Shown here one piece after another: positions 1-11,864 of a stretch of 64,000 nucleotides of DNA (within the stretch, counting starts at the first letter, position 1; the number at the start of each line of letters is the position of its first letter). The notes under the pieces are model-generated. The model saw nothing but the letters and a program-made list of their open reading frames with translations. It had not been told where the DNA came from and did no database searches. A program made the position numbers and the translations under genes. This DNA comes from Asterias rubens (Eukaryota; Echinodermata; Asteroidea; Forcipulatida; Asteriidae), in assembly GCF_902459465.1 (NCBI RefSeq), contig NC_047075.1, positions 12,269,119-12,333,118 on the forward strand, read 5' to 3'.

Positions 1-2261
1 CGTCTCGAAAATGCCTTGCTCGCCATGAACTTAAGTCAATATGCTAATATCGCCATAATGGGTGATTTTAATATAAACTGGATGGAAGACCACGCTCTTT
101 TGTTTCAGTTGAAAAATTTCACCTCTGCCCATGGACTCCATCAACTCATCAATGATCCTACTCACACCATGCCTAACAAAAGTGCTACCTTATTGGACTT
201 GGTTTTACTACAAATCCAAGTGACTAACATTTCTGTTCATGATCCATTTTCCACATCTGATCATTCCATGATCAGTTTCTGCATTCGCGGGTCTCCACGG
301 GTCATGTCTAGAACAATGAATCGGCATTATCTTTATGCCAAGTGCAACACTGCGTATCTACGTGAGCTGGTAAGACGTTGCCCCTGGGACACAGCTTACT
401 CTGGAGGTGTTGATGCCACATGGAACCAGTTGCTGGACCTTTTTTTTTCTTGTGTCAATGCGAGCATACCATGCAAAAGTCAACGCAAACGCAGGAAATT
501 TGGGGTCACAAGTGACATTCTTAAACTTGTCTCACTGAAACGGAAGTGCTTTCACAGAGTAAGAACATGTACAAATGATTAACTTCGTAAGAACTTGTGG
601 GGTCAACATTGCTCTGTTCGGAACAGATTGAAAAATAAGGTTAAATCTGCTAAAGCTAAGCATATTAATGACTTATTGAATCTTAAGGACAATGGTAAGC
701 GTTTCTGGTCTTACATCCGAAACAAACGTTCTGTTGCTGAGGTAAGGGCATTTAAAATCAATGGTCTCATGTCAACTGACCCTATTGTAATAGCAAATGC
801 TTTCAATAAAAGATTCACATCCCACTTTACCAAACCCAGCACAGGTAACGATATTACTTCACCTTCATTGGACATTCCTAACATGGGTTCTGTGTTAATC
901 TCAACTTGGCGAGGAATTACAATCAGCTTATCGCCCCCTACACAGCACTGAGACTGCACTGCTTCATGTCAAAAACAACATTATGGAATACATCCACAAT
1001 CAACAAGGTGTGTTCCTGGTATTTCTTGACCTTTCTGCCGCGTTCGACACGGTTGAGCATAATATTTTGATGAGTCGAATGGCGAATGAAATCGGTCTTA
1101 GAGGAACAGCACTAGAGTGGTGCAAGTCTTATTTCACTGACAGATCGACCAAAGTCTGTATCAATGACACTTTCTCAGACCCCCATCATGCGAACTATGG
1201 TCTTCCACAAGGTTCAATCGTCGGTCCAGGTTCGTTCAAGATTTACATCATCCCAATCGGTCGCATTATTAGTAAACATCACATTCAATACCATATGTAC
1301 GCCGACGACATCCAGCTATTCCTGAGTTTCAATCCTTCGGACTCTTCTTCCATTCAATCTGCTCTGTCGAGGCTCTCAGCTTGCATCTCTGAAATCAAAT
1401 CGTGGATGACAAATAACATGCTCAAACTCAATGATAAGAAGACCGAATTCTTCATTGCCATTTCATCTCATAATAAACGCAAAATGCCTCCGGTGCACCT
1501 CCAGATTGGTACTGAAATTGTACTTCCATCTGAGACTGTACGCAATCTCGGGGTGCTGTTTGACAATCAACTATCAATGTCGTCTCATGTTACAAGCCTG
1601 TGTACTAACGTGACTTACCATCTCCGAAACATCACCCGCATACGGAGGTTCCTTGACAGAGACTCATGCCATCATATCATACGATCCTTGGTACTTTCCA
1701 GATTGGATTACGCAAACGCAATTCTACTTGGCTCCAAAGCATCTGACATCTCCAAACTTCAAAAACTGCAAAATTGGGCGGCTAAACTTATTTTTTGTGC
1801 CAACAAGAGTGATCATGCCACACCTTTCATACATCAGCTTCACTGGCTTAACATCAACAACAGAATAAAATTTAAAATACTGGTCATTGTTTACAAATGC
1901 CTAAATGGTCTCTGCCCATCATACCTCACTTCATTCTTGTCACTCTATGCTCCTGAACGCACTGGATTGCGCTCTTCAACTGACACAACTAGACTAGCGG
2001 TACACACAATTCACCCTCGCACTCTCAAATCAGCTGCTGACCGGTCATTTTCATTTGTTGCCCCCCAACTTTGGAACACTTTGTCTGCTTCTCTACGTTC
2101 TGCTGCTTCAATTCACACTTTCAAGAAAGGACTCAAAACGCATCTTTATACACAGTGATGTTTTATTTTTATTTTATTTTTTACTTTGCTTCATCACAAC
2201 CGCCGTGATCTAGATGGAATGGCGGTATATAAATACCTTGTTGTATGTATGTATGTATGTA
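1..2261 (+). mobile_element. CR1-like non-LTR retrotransposon (LINE), 5' end outside window
   Basis: Seen: an endonuclease-plus-reverse-transcriptase coding region ends at 2158 and is followed by a short AT-rich 3' UTR and a (TGTA)n tail at about 2242-2261. Known: CR1/L2-group LINEs end in short tandem repeats rather than poly(A). The 5' part, with ORF1 and the start of the endonuclease, lies before the window. The element is internally deleted, so it is dead. The next LINE starts directly after the tail. Confidence 0.85.
16..2158 (+). pseudogene. LINE endonuclease-reverse transcriptase polyprotein, stop and internal deletion
   Basis: The first part reads as the C-terminal half of an APE-type endonuclease (GDFNINW, then SDHSMISF), which nicks target DNA for reverse transcription. 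A TAA at 580-582 interrupts the frame, which resumes and runs to 951. A second frame, open from 899 to 2158, holds the RT: HSTETALL, FLDLSAAFDTVEH, LPQGSIVGP, the intact catalytic YADD (1298-1309) and a C-terminal end KTHLYTQ. Compared with the LINEs at 23.9-30.5 kb, the stretch holding the DPIP...PLLKK...YRPVANLSF block is missing between about 900 and 911, so more than 100 residues of the RT fingers were deleted together with a frame change. It is non-functional as it stands. Confidence 0.85.
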
Positions 2262-2265
2262 ACTC

Positions 2266-3918
2266 ATGATGTGGTTAAAAAAAATAAAGAAAATGCCTGC
2301 TGGTAAAGCTGCCGGCCCGGATGGGGTCACTGTTAAAATGTTGAAATTGTGTGTGATGGAGATCGCTCCCATTCTGACAAAGTTTTTCAGTTTTTCTCTT
2401 GATCAGGGTATTGTGCCAAGTGCTTGGAAAGTTGCCAATGTTGTCCCTATTCACAAACAGGCTGTCAGGAGCGACATTGGCAACTATCGTCCCGTTGCCC
2501 TCACCTGTGTTTTTTCTAAGCTACTTGGGAGTATTGTTTCTGATAATCTTCGTTCCCATCTGGAAGTGAATGGTCTGATGTATGATTTTCAGCATGGTTT
2601 CAGGCCAGGCCGTTCTTGTGCAACACTCCTTGCTGACACAATAACGGAGTGGTCTGAAACACTGGATCAAGTCAAGTCATGTTTGCATGTTATATCTCTT
2701 GATTATAGTAAAGCGTTTGATTGTATTTCTCATAATATTCTTGTAAAGAAACTCGGATATTCCTATGGGATCCATGATTCCTTACTTTGCTGGATTAATT
2801 CATTCCTCACTGGGAGAAAACAAAAGGGAGTTTTTCACGGATCTGAATCAGGCTGGTCTAATGTCACTTCTGGAGCACCACAGGGGTCTGTCTTGGGGCC
2901 TTTGCTTTTTAACATTTATCTTAATGACTAACATATGCAGCTGTCTAACTCTCCTCGCCACTATGCTGATGACACTTTTTTGTATAGACAAATTCAGGGA
3001 GAAAATGATACTTTGTCCCTCCAGAGAGATCTTGACGAGATAAGTGCCTGGTCCAATAGAAATTTACTCCTTTTGAATCCAGGTAAATGCAAGTTTCTTT
3101 CCATCTCTAGAATGCGTCGCTGGTCATACCAGGCTTCATATTCCATAAATATTATGCTTATTTGAGAGGTCACTGAGCTTAAACTACTTGGTGTACTTGT
3201 TCAAAACAATCTCTCCTGGGATGCGCATGTTAATTTTGTCACAGGTAGATCCTATAGAACTTTGGGTTTTATTCGTCATGTTGTGGGAGACTGCAACTCT
3301 AAAACACTGCTCACTTTGTACAAGTCTAATGTTTTACCTCTTTTAGATTATTGTTCTCCTGTTTGGCATACTTATCGTGTTAAACACGAGACTCAACTAG
3401 AAAAGGTTCAGAGGTATGCCACAAGGTTAATGCTTCATCAAAGGAGACAGGAACAACCCTACAATAGCAGGCTTATAGAAACAGGGCTTTCAACCCTAAG
3501 TAGTAGAAGAGAATATCTGTTCTTTGCTTTTGTATGTAAACAATTAGTTGCTCACAATCATATAGGTGCCTTGTCATCCTTTTTATGCAAAATCTTGGTT
3601 AATGCTAGACACAAAGATGAACTTGTTTTTCATCATTTATCAGCCCGTACCTATTTGTTTAAATTTTCCATCCCCTGCCGTTTTGCTCGTGGCTGGAGCA
3701 ACTTGCCTACTGACCTTGTTAACGATTTCATATGTGCCCCCTTACAGGAATTTTTATCTAAGCTCAAAAACCATTTTGATGTAAAGACTGGCTTTTTAAA
3801 GTTCTTGTTTTGCTCGTTTGCCTTTTTGTCCCTTGATTTGTATCATGTTCTATGCTTTTTAATTATTTTTATTATTGTTCAAATTTTTCCACCCCCTGCT
3901 GTTTTGCTCTTAGATTGA
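2266..3918 (+). pseudogene. LINE reverse transcriptase with two in-frame stops
   Basis: One reading frame runs through three open segments (2266-2931, 2935-3165, 3262-3918) separated by in-frame stops. RT landmarks in order: AGPDGV, SDIGNYRPVALT, QHGFRPGRSC, SLDYSKAFDCISH, SGAPQGSVLGPLL, catalytic YADD (2962-2973), ELKLLGVLVQNNLSW, YKSNVLPLLDYCSPVWH and RFARGWSNLP near the C-terminus. Only point lesions break it, so it is less decayed than the CR1-like copy upstream. The reading past about 3790 enters 3' UTR and is probably not protein. Confidence 0.85.
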
Positions 3919-4020
3919 GTTACTTGCCTGCTTACAATGTCTTTTCATATGTGTCCCCTTATCGGAATTTTGTTGTATTGCTCTTTAACCATTTTGATGT
4001 ATAGACTTGCTTTTTTTACG
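3664..4020 (+). repeat. Diverged tandem duplication at the LINE 3' end (~220 bp offset)
   Basis: The stretch 3664-3808 (TTTTCCATCCCCTGCCG ... CCATTTTGATGTA) recurs at about 3885-4020 (TTTTCCACCCCCTGCTG ... CCATTTTGATGTA). The offset is 218-221 bp with clear divergence. The first copy still codes for the RT C-terminal end, the second is 3' UTR. Confidence 0.7.
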
Positions 4021-4297
4021 TATATCATTTTATGTGTGTTTATCTGTGTATGTCTATGCTTGTTTGCCTTTTCAAATTGTTTAGTGATTTGTATTATCTT
4101 CTGTGCTTTTTTATATGCCCCCTCTTGCCTTAATGTATTTTTTAGGGTTTTAGGAGACATACGCCTTTTGGCGACAGTTATTTTTTTATGCTCTCCTGGG
4201 CACCCCACTGTTGTTTTACTTTGTTTTCTTAGATATTTGTAATGTATGTACATGTGCTTGTAAGTGTTATTGCCCGAATAAATATTATTATTATTAA

Positions 4298-4399
4298 CAT
4301 GGGGGTGTCGGAATAACGAGCAGTCACCGAAGAAACTATTGCTAAGATCAGTACAACAGCAAGCATAAATTTACACAGATTTCAAATTTGCGGACTGCT
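4298..4399. other. Short spacer, nothing recognised
   Basis: About 100 bases between the LINE tail and the first MITE. No coding or repeat signal seen. Confidence 0.4.
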
Positions 4400-4706
4400 T
4401 TAAAGGCAGTGGACACTATTGGTAATTACTCAAAATAATTATCATCATAAAACCTTTCTTGATTACGAGTAATGTGGAGAGGTTGACGGTGTAAAACATT
4501 GTGAGAAACAGCTCCCTCTGAAGTGACGTAGTTTTTGAGAATTTTCCACGAATTTGATTTCGAGACCTCAAGTTTAGAATTTGAGGTCTCGAAATCAAGC
4601 ATCAGAAAGCACACAACTTCGTGTGACAAGGGTGTTTTTTTCTTTCAGATACACCTAGTAAGAAGACTGGTCTTTGACAATTACCAATAGTGTCCACTGT
4701 CTTTAA
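4400..4706. mobile_element. MITE family 1, copy 1, with terminal and internal inverted repeats
   Basis: The ends are inverted copies of each other: TTAAAGGCAGTGGACACTAT at the left and the reverse complement of TTAAAGACAGTGGACACTAT at the right, continuing about 30 bp. The centre (4556-4596) is a near-perfect hairpin, GATTTCGAGACCTCAA, an 8-base loop, then its complement. It codes for nothing. Compared with the copy at 10242 it lacks a block of roughly 70 bp near the right end. From memory, this is a common asteroid repeat. Confidence 0.85.
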
Positions 4707-5785
4707 TTTAAAAATCATAATAACCTGATGTTGGTCTACAGACCAGGTTGTAAACCCAAAGCCTGCACTGACTCTGTCATAATTAAAAGCAAACATTAAA
4801 AGGTAGAACTTAACTCACTTGACTTTACCCGGCCTATCTGGTCATTTCAAACATCTTGCAAATATAAACATGAAAACATGAAAGAAAAAAATGCTGTTTC
4901 ATGAGTGGTCTCTTTCACCTTTCATCATTTTATGGCTGTTTTATTTGGTTGACGAGCTTCATATGCCCTGACCTCCCTGACTGCTGGTTTTACATATTCT
5001 GGGAGGTCATATACAACAATCTGCAAATCTCCCACACTAGCTTGACTTGCTGGGAGTTGCTTTCAATGAGAATGCACTGAAGAAGGCCAAACATTAATCA
5101 AAGGAAAGTGTTCTTCCTGGACATTAATCGGGTGCATCCATTTTACTAAACTGTCGTAACATTGCGATGACAGTCATCAAACTGTTACAGGCTTACAGTT
5201 GAAACGAGGCACACTTCATGGCAGGGACTATGTACTTCTTACAGTTCAATACTCAGTCGGCAAGTTGAACTTGGCATTGGTGTCGACGACCCTGTGATAG
5301 AGTAATCAAACCAAGTGTACATGGAGAAGAAGACGCAGGCAGGAATGTAGGAAAAAGCTTAAAACTCGATTGCAGTAGAAGCATCTGACATGGCCTACGA
5401 CACTAAGGGATACCAGAATAAATCTATTCAACAATCAAAAAGTTTGTTTTCAGGTTGATAGTCAAAGAGTATTTAATAAAATTAAGGATTTATTCCAATC
5501 CAACACCACAATCATTATGAAAAAGTTTTATATAAACTTTTGATTGCTGTCATTAACTCAAGGCAATAATTAAAATGTTAATGTGTGACCATACAAGGTT
5601 TTAAATGTAGTATGGGGGTGTTAATCAAAAATGCATTTACTGAAAAACGACTCATTTAGCCTGACCGCATCACATGTATGTCATGAAATTGAATGGTTAT
5701 TGCTATTGCACTGTACCTTGTAGACTAAGACTACATTATCCGGCTGTATGATCGCTGAATCCACTCTGCTGATGTCATTCAGCAT
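4707..5785. other. Non-coding stretch, nothing recognised
   Basis: AT-rich sequence with no ORF resembling a known protein and no repeat shared with the rest of the window. Confidence 0.4.
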
Positions 5786-5878
5786 ACTAACAACGGTCGG
5801 CCAGTTATGGGAGTCAAATTTTTGACCCCCATAATGGCCGATCGTGTTTGACTCCCATAACTGGCAGACCGTGCTAGT
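5786..5878. repeat. Foldback: 33-bp inverted repeat with a third inner copy
   Basis: Left arm 5786-5818 (ACTAACAACGGTCGGCC...) pairs with right arm 5847-5878, whose reverse complement begins ACTAGCACGGTCTGCC; both contain CAGTTATGGGAGTCAAA. The loop holds a third, shorter related segment (CCCCCATAATGGCCGATCG). The result can fold in more than one way. It is probably a small foldback transposon remnant. Confidence 0.75.
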
Positions 5879-6848
5879 TCGCACAGTAAAAAGAAAACCA
5901 CGCAAATTCGATGCATGTTTGTGTTGATCATTGTATTCTACTTTTACAGTTGCGGGGACCAGCGATGGAGAATGCACGGTCTCCAAACTTCCTTGAGGAT
6001 CGAGGTACTACTAGATTGGATTGAGATCGAAGACCTTCACGTTTGGGTTTGCTGAGATCTAGTGTGTCTGAAATGTAGGATGGGAAAGTATTGGATACAG
6101 TTATGTATACTTACTGGGTCATTAACAACTATACATGTTGCATTTTTTTCTTTCTTTTTCGACTTAGTTTTTCAATTGTTGCTGCTGCCAATTCTAAGTC
6201 TGTTGTCCAGTGTATTTTCTGAAAGTAAACACATACTTTGGATTTTGTGTTTTGAAACGAAAAAGACGGGTAAGGCGAACTGGTGGTGGCAGTGAGCCTG
6301 CTGAGCTGACAACGGCTCAGCTGTTACTTTCAGATTTTCCCTCAAATTTAAATGGCATTGTTATGAAAATCATGAGGGTGTTTTTTGGTGTCCACGTATT
6401 GAAATTTGAAACCGAAAGGAGCTGAGATTGAACCTGAAAAGCAGGAGCCTATAAATCATTCCTCATTAATAGTGTTTACCAATAATTTTTGTGAACCTCA
6501 TGGGTTAATTGTGATTTTTCCTCAAAATACAACTTAAACACAACCTTTGTACACAAGCAACGTTTTATTTTGAACATTTTTAATTATTTATAACCACTAA
6601 CTTCTCCTTTGTATGGGACCACATATTTGTTGTATTGGCATAATATTCAAAGTTAAAACTACACATACATGAAAGGTTGATGGTTTTCATGAGTTTTACC
6701 GTTTTTTGTGTAACTTTGAAGTTAAACAGTGATTTTACAGATAAATGCACACCGGATCAATTGAAAAGACAACGACTGTGCTCGGCTCACACATCTCATG
6801 GTGAATGGAAAAGGTATTTTTGATAATCTAATTGAAGGATGAACAACT
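5879..6848. other. Non-coding stretch, nothing recognised
   Basis: No supported gene. ORFs of 60-80 codons here have AT-rich, low-information translations. Confidence 0.4.
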
Positions 6849-7182
6849 TTAAAGCCATTGGACACTTTCGATGAACAGTATTGTCTAAAGGCCCACACTT
6901 CGTGTATCACAACCTTTATATAAAATAACAAACCTGTGAATATTTAGGCTCAATCGGTCATCGGGAAAAAAATAACGGGAAAACCCAACTTTGTTTCCGC
7001 ACGTTTCGCCGTGTCATGACATGTGTTCAAAATAAATCCGTAATTCTCGAAAAGTAAAGCATTTGATGAAATAATATTTCATGAGAAGTCTTTCACCATT
7101 ACCTTCTGTAGACCCAAGTTATTTGTATTGTAAATCTGTGATAATTTTTCTTTCCTGTTCCGAAAGTGAATAATGACTTCAA
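6849..7182. mobile_element. MITE family 2, copy with worn right end
   Basis: Begins TTAAAGCCATTGGACACTTT and ends near a degraded inverted counterpart (CCGAAAGTGAATAATGACTT). The interior holds a stretch around CGCACGTTTCGCCGTGTCAT that I associate from memory with a second abundant asteroid MITE. No coding content. Confidence 0.6.
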
Positions 7183-7189
7183 AAGTCCC

Positions 7190-7265
7190 TAAAGGCACAC
7201 TGTTTGTGTTTACTCAAAATAATTGTTAGCATAAAAACTTATTTTGTACCGAGCAATTGAGATTT
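7190..7265. repeat. Fragment of MITE family 1
   Basis: CTAAAGGCACACTGTTTGTG followed by TTACTCAAAATAATTGTTAG matches the left part of the elements at 4400 and 10242. The rest of the element is not recognisable. Confidence 0.5.
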
Positions 7266-8387
7266 CCCAATTGACACAAATGTCGGTGACTGGCAATCGA
7301 TCAGTCTTTGCTAAAACATAACTACAAGGACAAGTAAACCAGCACAAGAAGATGAAAAGCGCTGCCCTTGCAGGTGAAATGTAGGAACACGCCCTAGAGA
7401 AACAACACCCCATTGAAAATATTGTGAAAAACATCTCGAAGTAGTACATACAATTTATTGTTATCCTTTCCGGTTAGTGTTATTCTCCAATCAAATGGCA
7501 AAGATCTACAATGGTGTTATATCAAACAAATAAAATTTTTTTTTATTCATTTGTGCAACAGTTCGAATCTTTTTATCCGCCTCGTTGAATTCAACATTCA
7601 ATCTTCCAACTCATCAAAATAATATTACCATTGCACTCATTACCATTAGTTATTGTTTGTTTCAAACCTTTGAATTCCATTTTCAAAACTATTTTTCTTT
7701 GATAACAAAAACTTACCGAATGCCACTTTGTTTTTGATAAGATAAACTCCAACTGCTGGAATTTTTTGTAAAGCATCACAGATTTTGGGAGCTAATCAAA
7801 TTATTTTCAAATTTGAACTTGTGAAAAATCTCAAAGATATTGACAACTTGCTCACGCGGAAGTCATGCAAATATCGTATGAAATACGTTAAAAAATATAA
7901 TTGTCAAAATTATCATAGAACGAGTTTGAATACCAGAGAAAAGTCGACCATATTTCCATTTGTTGCATATTGCTTTTTACTTGTATTCAGCTGTTTGTTT
8001 ATCCTCAAAAACATGTGGAAATTTGGTTGGTTATTCTGTTTTTATCGATGGCAAAATTTCATGCTAGGCAAATTGTTGTGCTAAGCAGCGTTTTGAAATT
8101 GGCACCAACAGTCTCGCGACATACCGAGAGTCGGATTGCTAAGTCCGTGATGATGAAGCGGAATGACTGAATGAGCTGTTTGACTATTTCATGCTGTATA
8201 AATTGAAGTTGCTGGCTAAAGAAAGAATCCCAAAACATTGCTTTCTTATCATTTATCACACAAGCCTCGGGAGGAGGCGCAAGGCGAGGTCGGAGCTTGC
8301 TTATGGGGCTGGCAATGCTGTGCCTGACAGTATTAATCTTAGAAACCATGTGTGTACTTGGAGGCCTGTTGGATCATGGTTGCTTAA
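7266..8387. other. Non-coding stretch, nothing recognised
   Basis: AT-rich sequence with ORFs below 100 codons on both strands. None resembles a known domain. Confidence 0.4.
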
Positions 8388-8730
8388 AACGTATTGGACA
8401 CTGTTGGTGATAACTCAAAAAGTCCGTAAGCATGTATATGGTAACAGTCAAAAGAGAGCTGTACAAAATATGAACCCTTGTAATTTGAGAAACGGCACCC
8501 TCTTACGTAACATAGTTTTTACAAAACTTCGCTGAATGCATTCTATTTCGCATATGAAAACACACAATGCAACATTGATGTAATTTCTTTCATTATGATG
8601 CTGCGTTTTAGATGACCAAGAAAATGTTTAGCCAAACGTTTCACAGGTTTGTTATTATGGTCACTTATGGGATACATCAAGTGAGAAAACTGGTCTGGGT
8701 GTGTTCTGTCTAACAATTGATGTCTTTCAT
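8388..8730. mobile_element. Degenerate copy of MITE family 1
   Basis: CGTATTGGACACTGTTGGTG and AACTCAAAAAGT near the left, GAGAAACGGCACCCTC in the middle, and CACAGGTTTGTTATTATGG then CATCAAGTGAGAAAACTGG toward the right line up in order with the copy at 10242-10626. The divergence is high and the termini are unclear. Confidence 0.55.
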
Positions 8731-10241
8731 TGTAATATTTGAAACATCCGATCAGCGAGTTTCTCTGTACAAACTATCTCGAGTGACAGCATGACAAAAG
8801 GATCATAGCAGCAATCATGTCAAAGTACCTGTTATTTGATAAGTTAGTATGAGAATTATCTGGTAATCTGCTCGGGAGGAAAATTAAATCTTAAGGGTGC
8901 TGTTCAGCTGCTACATAATTTGGCTGTCGTTTTTTATCAAGATTGTTTTGTATACTTTTTGTGTCACCCTACCTTTGCTGTAATTGTTTTATTATAGGTA
9001 CAGTAACATGGTAACCCTCTCTGGACTAGAAATGGACTTTGGTAAGCTCAAGCGACATTTTGAAATACATCCTTGACATTTTAACTTAACCTTTCCGATG
9101 TGAGCATGCACCGATTCTTTTATATGAGGCATACAGACATTCTGTGTTGACCGAGTCTTGACAATGAAAGTAAACAGCAGAGTTTGTTATACAAGGCAGA
9201 ATCAGTTTTTTCTAAATATACCAACTTATTTCTGGACAACTTTGTTATACATAATAGGAAAACTCCTGTTATTATCACTGACAAAAAAAATCCAATACAG
9301 ATAAGACGATATCTCCAATACAGATCAGACGAGAACCAGTGTTTTAAGCGTAGTATGGCTGTTCCCACTGACTAAATTTATTGATTAATTGCTGAAGGGT
9401 CTGGTTAGACTAACAAGAGTTGTAACAATCCAGAACAAGTTTCCACTGATAGAAAGATTTACGTTTTTTTTAAACAGTAAGAAGCACTGAGTTGTGAAAT
9501 GAAATTGGGCCACTACTCATTAATTACTTGCTGATGAATCATACGGGAACTCTAAACTGTATTGTCTAAGCCTTTAGTAAACGACACGAGTGGTATTATT
9601 AGCTCTCAACATTATAATAACAGAACAGTCGCTGGCAGTGTAAGCACTTATTTTTAATCCAGCATATGCATAAATTAAAAACCTGTGGGAGTTTAAGATC
9701 GATTGGCCATAAAAAACACACACCAAAAAACGCTCTCTGAGCGTTCAAATCCAAACGGGAAATTTATTCCAAATCAAATTTGACATATCATACAGATTCT
9801 AAGGGAAGTACTACTATCAATAGACTGTGTAACATTATGTAAATGTGTGATCTTCACGATTGGTTTTCTTACCAATTCTGTAGTGTTCTATAAAACTGCC
9901 TTAAACAATTGATTGAAAAACTAACACACAAAACACGAAGTCTTGCGAGACTGATGAAGTGCTTCCAAAACGTGATCGTACATGTAGATGGTTTAACGTG
10001 ATGTTAATGTACAGGGTAATTTATACACACAGATACAATGAGTCACTGTGCACGTTGGTATTTACTTAAAAAACACTCAAGAGATGTTGGGGTATTTTCC
10101 ACGATTTTCCACGGTCCATGTTTTAGCAAAGTGGCAGCAATCCTCTGCAAACCGATGGCATGCCTCAGAAATCTGCAAAACCATTATTGCTCAAAGCATT
10201 ACATGTAATTATTGGGTGAAACTTTCACAAAACCATACTAA
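8731..10241. other. Non-coding stretch with a possible old MITE family 2 remnant
   Basis: No gene supported. Around 9660-9780, the order AACCTGTGGGAGTTTAAG, then a GATTGGCCAT block, then AAACGGGAAA faintly follows the interior of the element at 6849. Otherwise nothing is recognised. Confidence 0.35.
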
Positions 10242-10626
10242 TTTATGGCAGTGGGACACAGTCGGTAATTACTCGAAATAATTACTAGCATAAAACCTTA
10301 CTTGGTAACGAGTGATTGGGAGCTGTTAATTGTACAAAAAACATCGTGAGAAACGGCTCCCTCTGAAGTAACTTAGTTTTCGAGAAAGAAGTAAATTTCC
10401 ATGAATTTGATTTCCAGACCTCAGGTTTAGAACTTGAGGTCTCGAAATCAAGCATCTGAAAGCACAAAACTTACAAGGGTATTTTGTATTTTCATTTTTA
10501 TCTCGAAACATTGACAACCGATTGAGCTCAAATTTTCACAGGTTTGTTATTTTATGCATATGTTGATATACACCAAGTGAGAAGACCGGTCTTTGACAAT
10601 TACTAAAAGTGTCCAGTGTCTTTAAA
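10242..10626. mobile_element. MITE family 1, longest copy
   Basis: Left end TTTATGGCAGTGGGACACAG and right end CTAAAAGTGTCCAGTGTCTT are worn inverted repeats. The interior follows the 4400 copy (TACTCGAAATAATTACTAGC, GGCTCCCTCTGAAGTAAC, the central palindrome at about 10417-10449). It adds the block ACCGATTGAGCTCAAATTTT that the shorter copy lacks. It lies just downstream of the GPCR 3' end. Confidence 0.8.
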
Positions 10627-10798
10627 TGATATCCTCTCTCAACCCAATAGTATACCGTCAACACAGGCTCCAAGAATGGTCAAAGCTCTGTGCCGAAAAC
10701 GATAATTTTCAAACTATTGGTCAAGTCTTCAACTACACAAGGTCATTTGTTTGGACGAAAAGGGCCACAGATCGGACTATGAGCGTGTTCTCTTTGGA

Positions 10799-11864
10799 CT
10801 ATAGTGTGGCTCCAAAGTTGTGTTCCTCTGTACTCGATATAGTGGCGTTAGGATCTGCAGTGTTCCGAGTGGCAGTGCTGAATGCTGCATTTACTGCTTG
10901 TAAGTTTTGAACTTGTGGCCGGGCATTTGGAGAAGCTGTGCATCCAAATGCTTGAAGGAAGGCAGCCCGGTATTGTGCGTTCATCACACCGTAGACAATT
11001 GGATTTACAATAGTATTGACGAGTGTCGGAAGGATTAGTATCCAACTATCAACCGAGCCAAACACTTCAAGTGAATTAGTTTCAATTCCTAAAATATAGC
11101 GGAACCAATACGTAAAAACCAAAACGACAAACGGAGTCTGGCATATGAAAAATATGGCACCATTCGTAATCAGCATTTTGGCAACTTGGTTCCGGATTTG
11201 CAACGCTCTCTTGTCTTTGTTTAACATCCCACGAGCACTACCGCGTTTATTTAGCATGAGTATGATTTTTATATACATGTAAATGTTTGCTATCATTGCA
11301 GTCAGATAGGGAATGTCAACCAATGGCTCAGCATAGTTATACACCCAAGGGTTTACTGGTAAACAACTTGTAATAAGAACTGTGGTCAACTCCGGTGATT
11401 AACCATCATTATCAGACCATCTTGAGATGTTTCAGAGGATGACAGAGGGCGAGATATCGCTCAAAAGACATCATTGTTATGAGTGTCAATTGTGCAAAAT
11501 ATCCAACAAATGTCACAAACGTGTAGACGATGCATTGCACTGAATGCGTAAATGAGAAATCAGGCCGCAAGGGCGACGACAAATAACGAAATATAGAAAA
11601 GCACACTATAGTGATCAGGAAGATACTGTCTGCCACTGCCAAGTGTAACAAGTATAAAGTCGTGTCCGATCTGACTTTTGGAACGCGGAAAACTACAAAC
11701 AGAAAAGTAGAGTTGAATATGACACCGAGACAAAGGATGACTGGTAGGACGATAGTGACAATAATGCTATCAGTTGGAGTATTAAGCAACTTGTTGACTT
11801 CATCCACGGTAATATTAATCGTGTCCACAGCACTGCAATCGTCTGATGCAATGTCTGATCCCAT
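10799..11864 (-). CDS. Class A (rhodopsin-type) neuropeptide-like GPCR, broken in TM4
   Basis: A seven-transmembrane receptor that would sit in the plasma membrane and signal through G proteins. From the ATG at 11864, reading down: a short extracellular N-terminus with an NIT glycosylation site; TM1 with IFNSTFLFVVF; TM2 with LHLAVAD; TM3 ending SFERYLALCHPL (an ERY variant of DRY); TM5 near IANIYMYIKIILML; TM6 FFICQTPFVVLVF; TM7 NTIVNPIVYGVM (NPxxY). The C-terminal tail contains NAQYRAAF, as in thyrotropin-releasing-hormone-like and related peptide receptors. At about 11390-11420 two or three small indels or stops interrupt TM4: the pieces LIM, WLITG and LTTVLITSCLPV sit in different frames. 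The frame stays open upstream to 11969 without an ATG, so an upstream exon is possible. Either a recent pseudogene or an assembly error; the ligand is unknown. Confidence 0.75.

Larger units (their letters stand above)
2262..4297 (+). mobile_element. Second LINE (jockey/CR1 group), 5'-truncated, (ATT)n tail
   Basis: Seen: an RT region (2266-3918) followed by a T-rich 3' UTR and the ending AATAAATATTATTATTATTA at about 4277-4297. It lacks the endonuclease and begins directly at the (TGTA)n tail of the upstream LINE. Either it is a 5'-truncated insertion, or the upstream LINE landed in it and the missing 5' part lies outside the window. Exact clade not decided. Confidence 0.8.

Noticed and set aside
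3937..4242. Hydrophobic + strand ORF of ~100 codons
   Set aside because: Sits in the T-rich 3' UTR of the second LINE, in part a diverged copy of its C-terminal coding end.
7785..8535. Overlapping ORFs of 66-114 codons on both strands
   Set aside because: No recognisable domain; part of the region is MITE-derived and AT-rich sequence gives such frames by chance.
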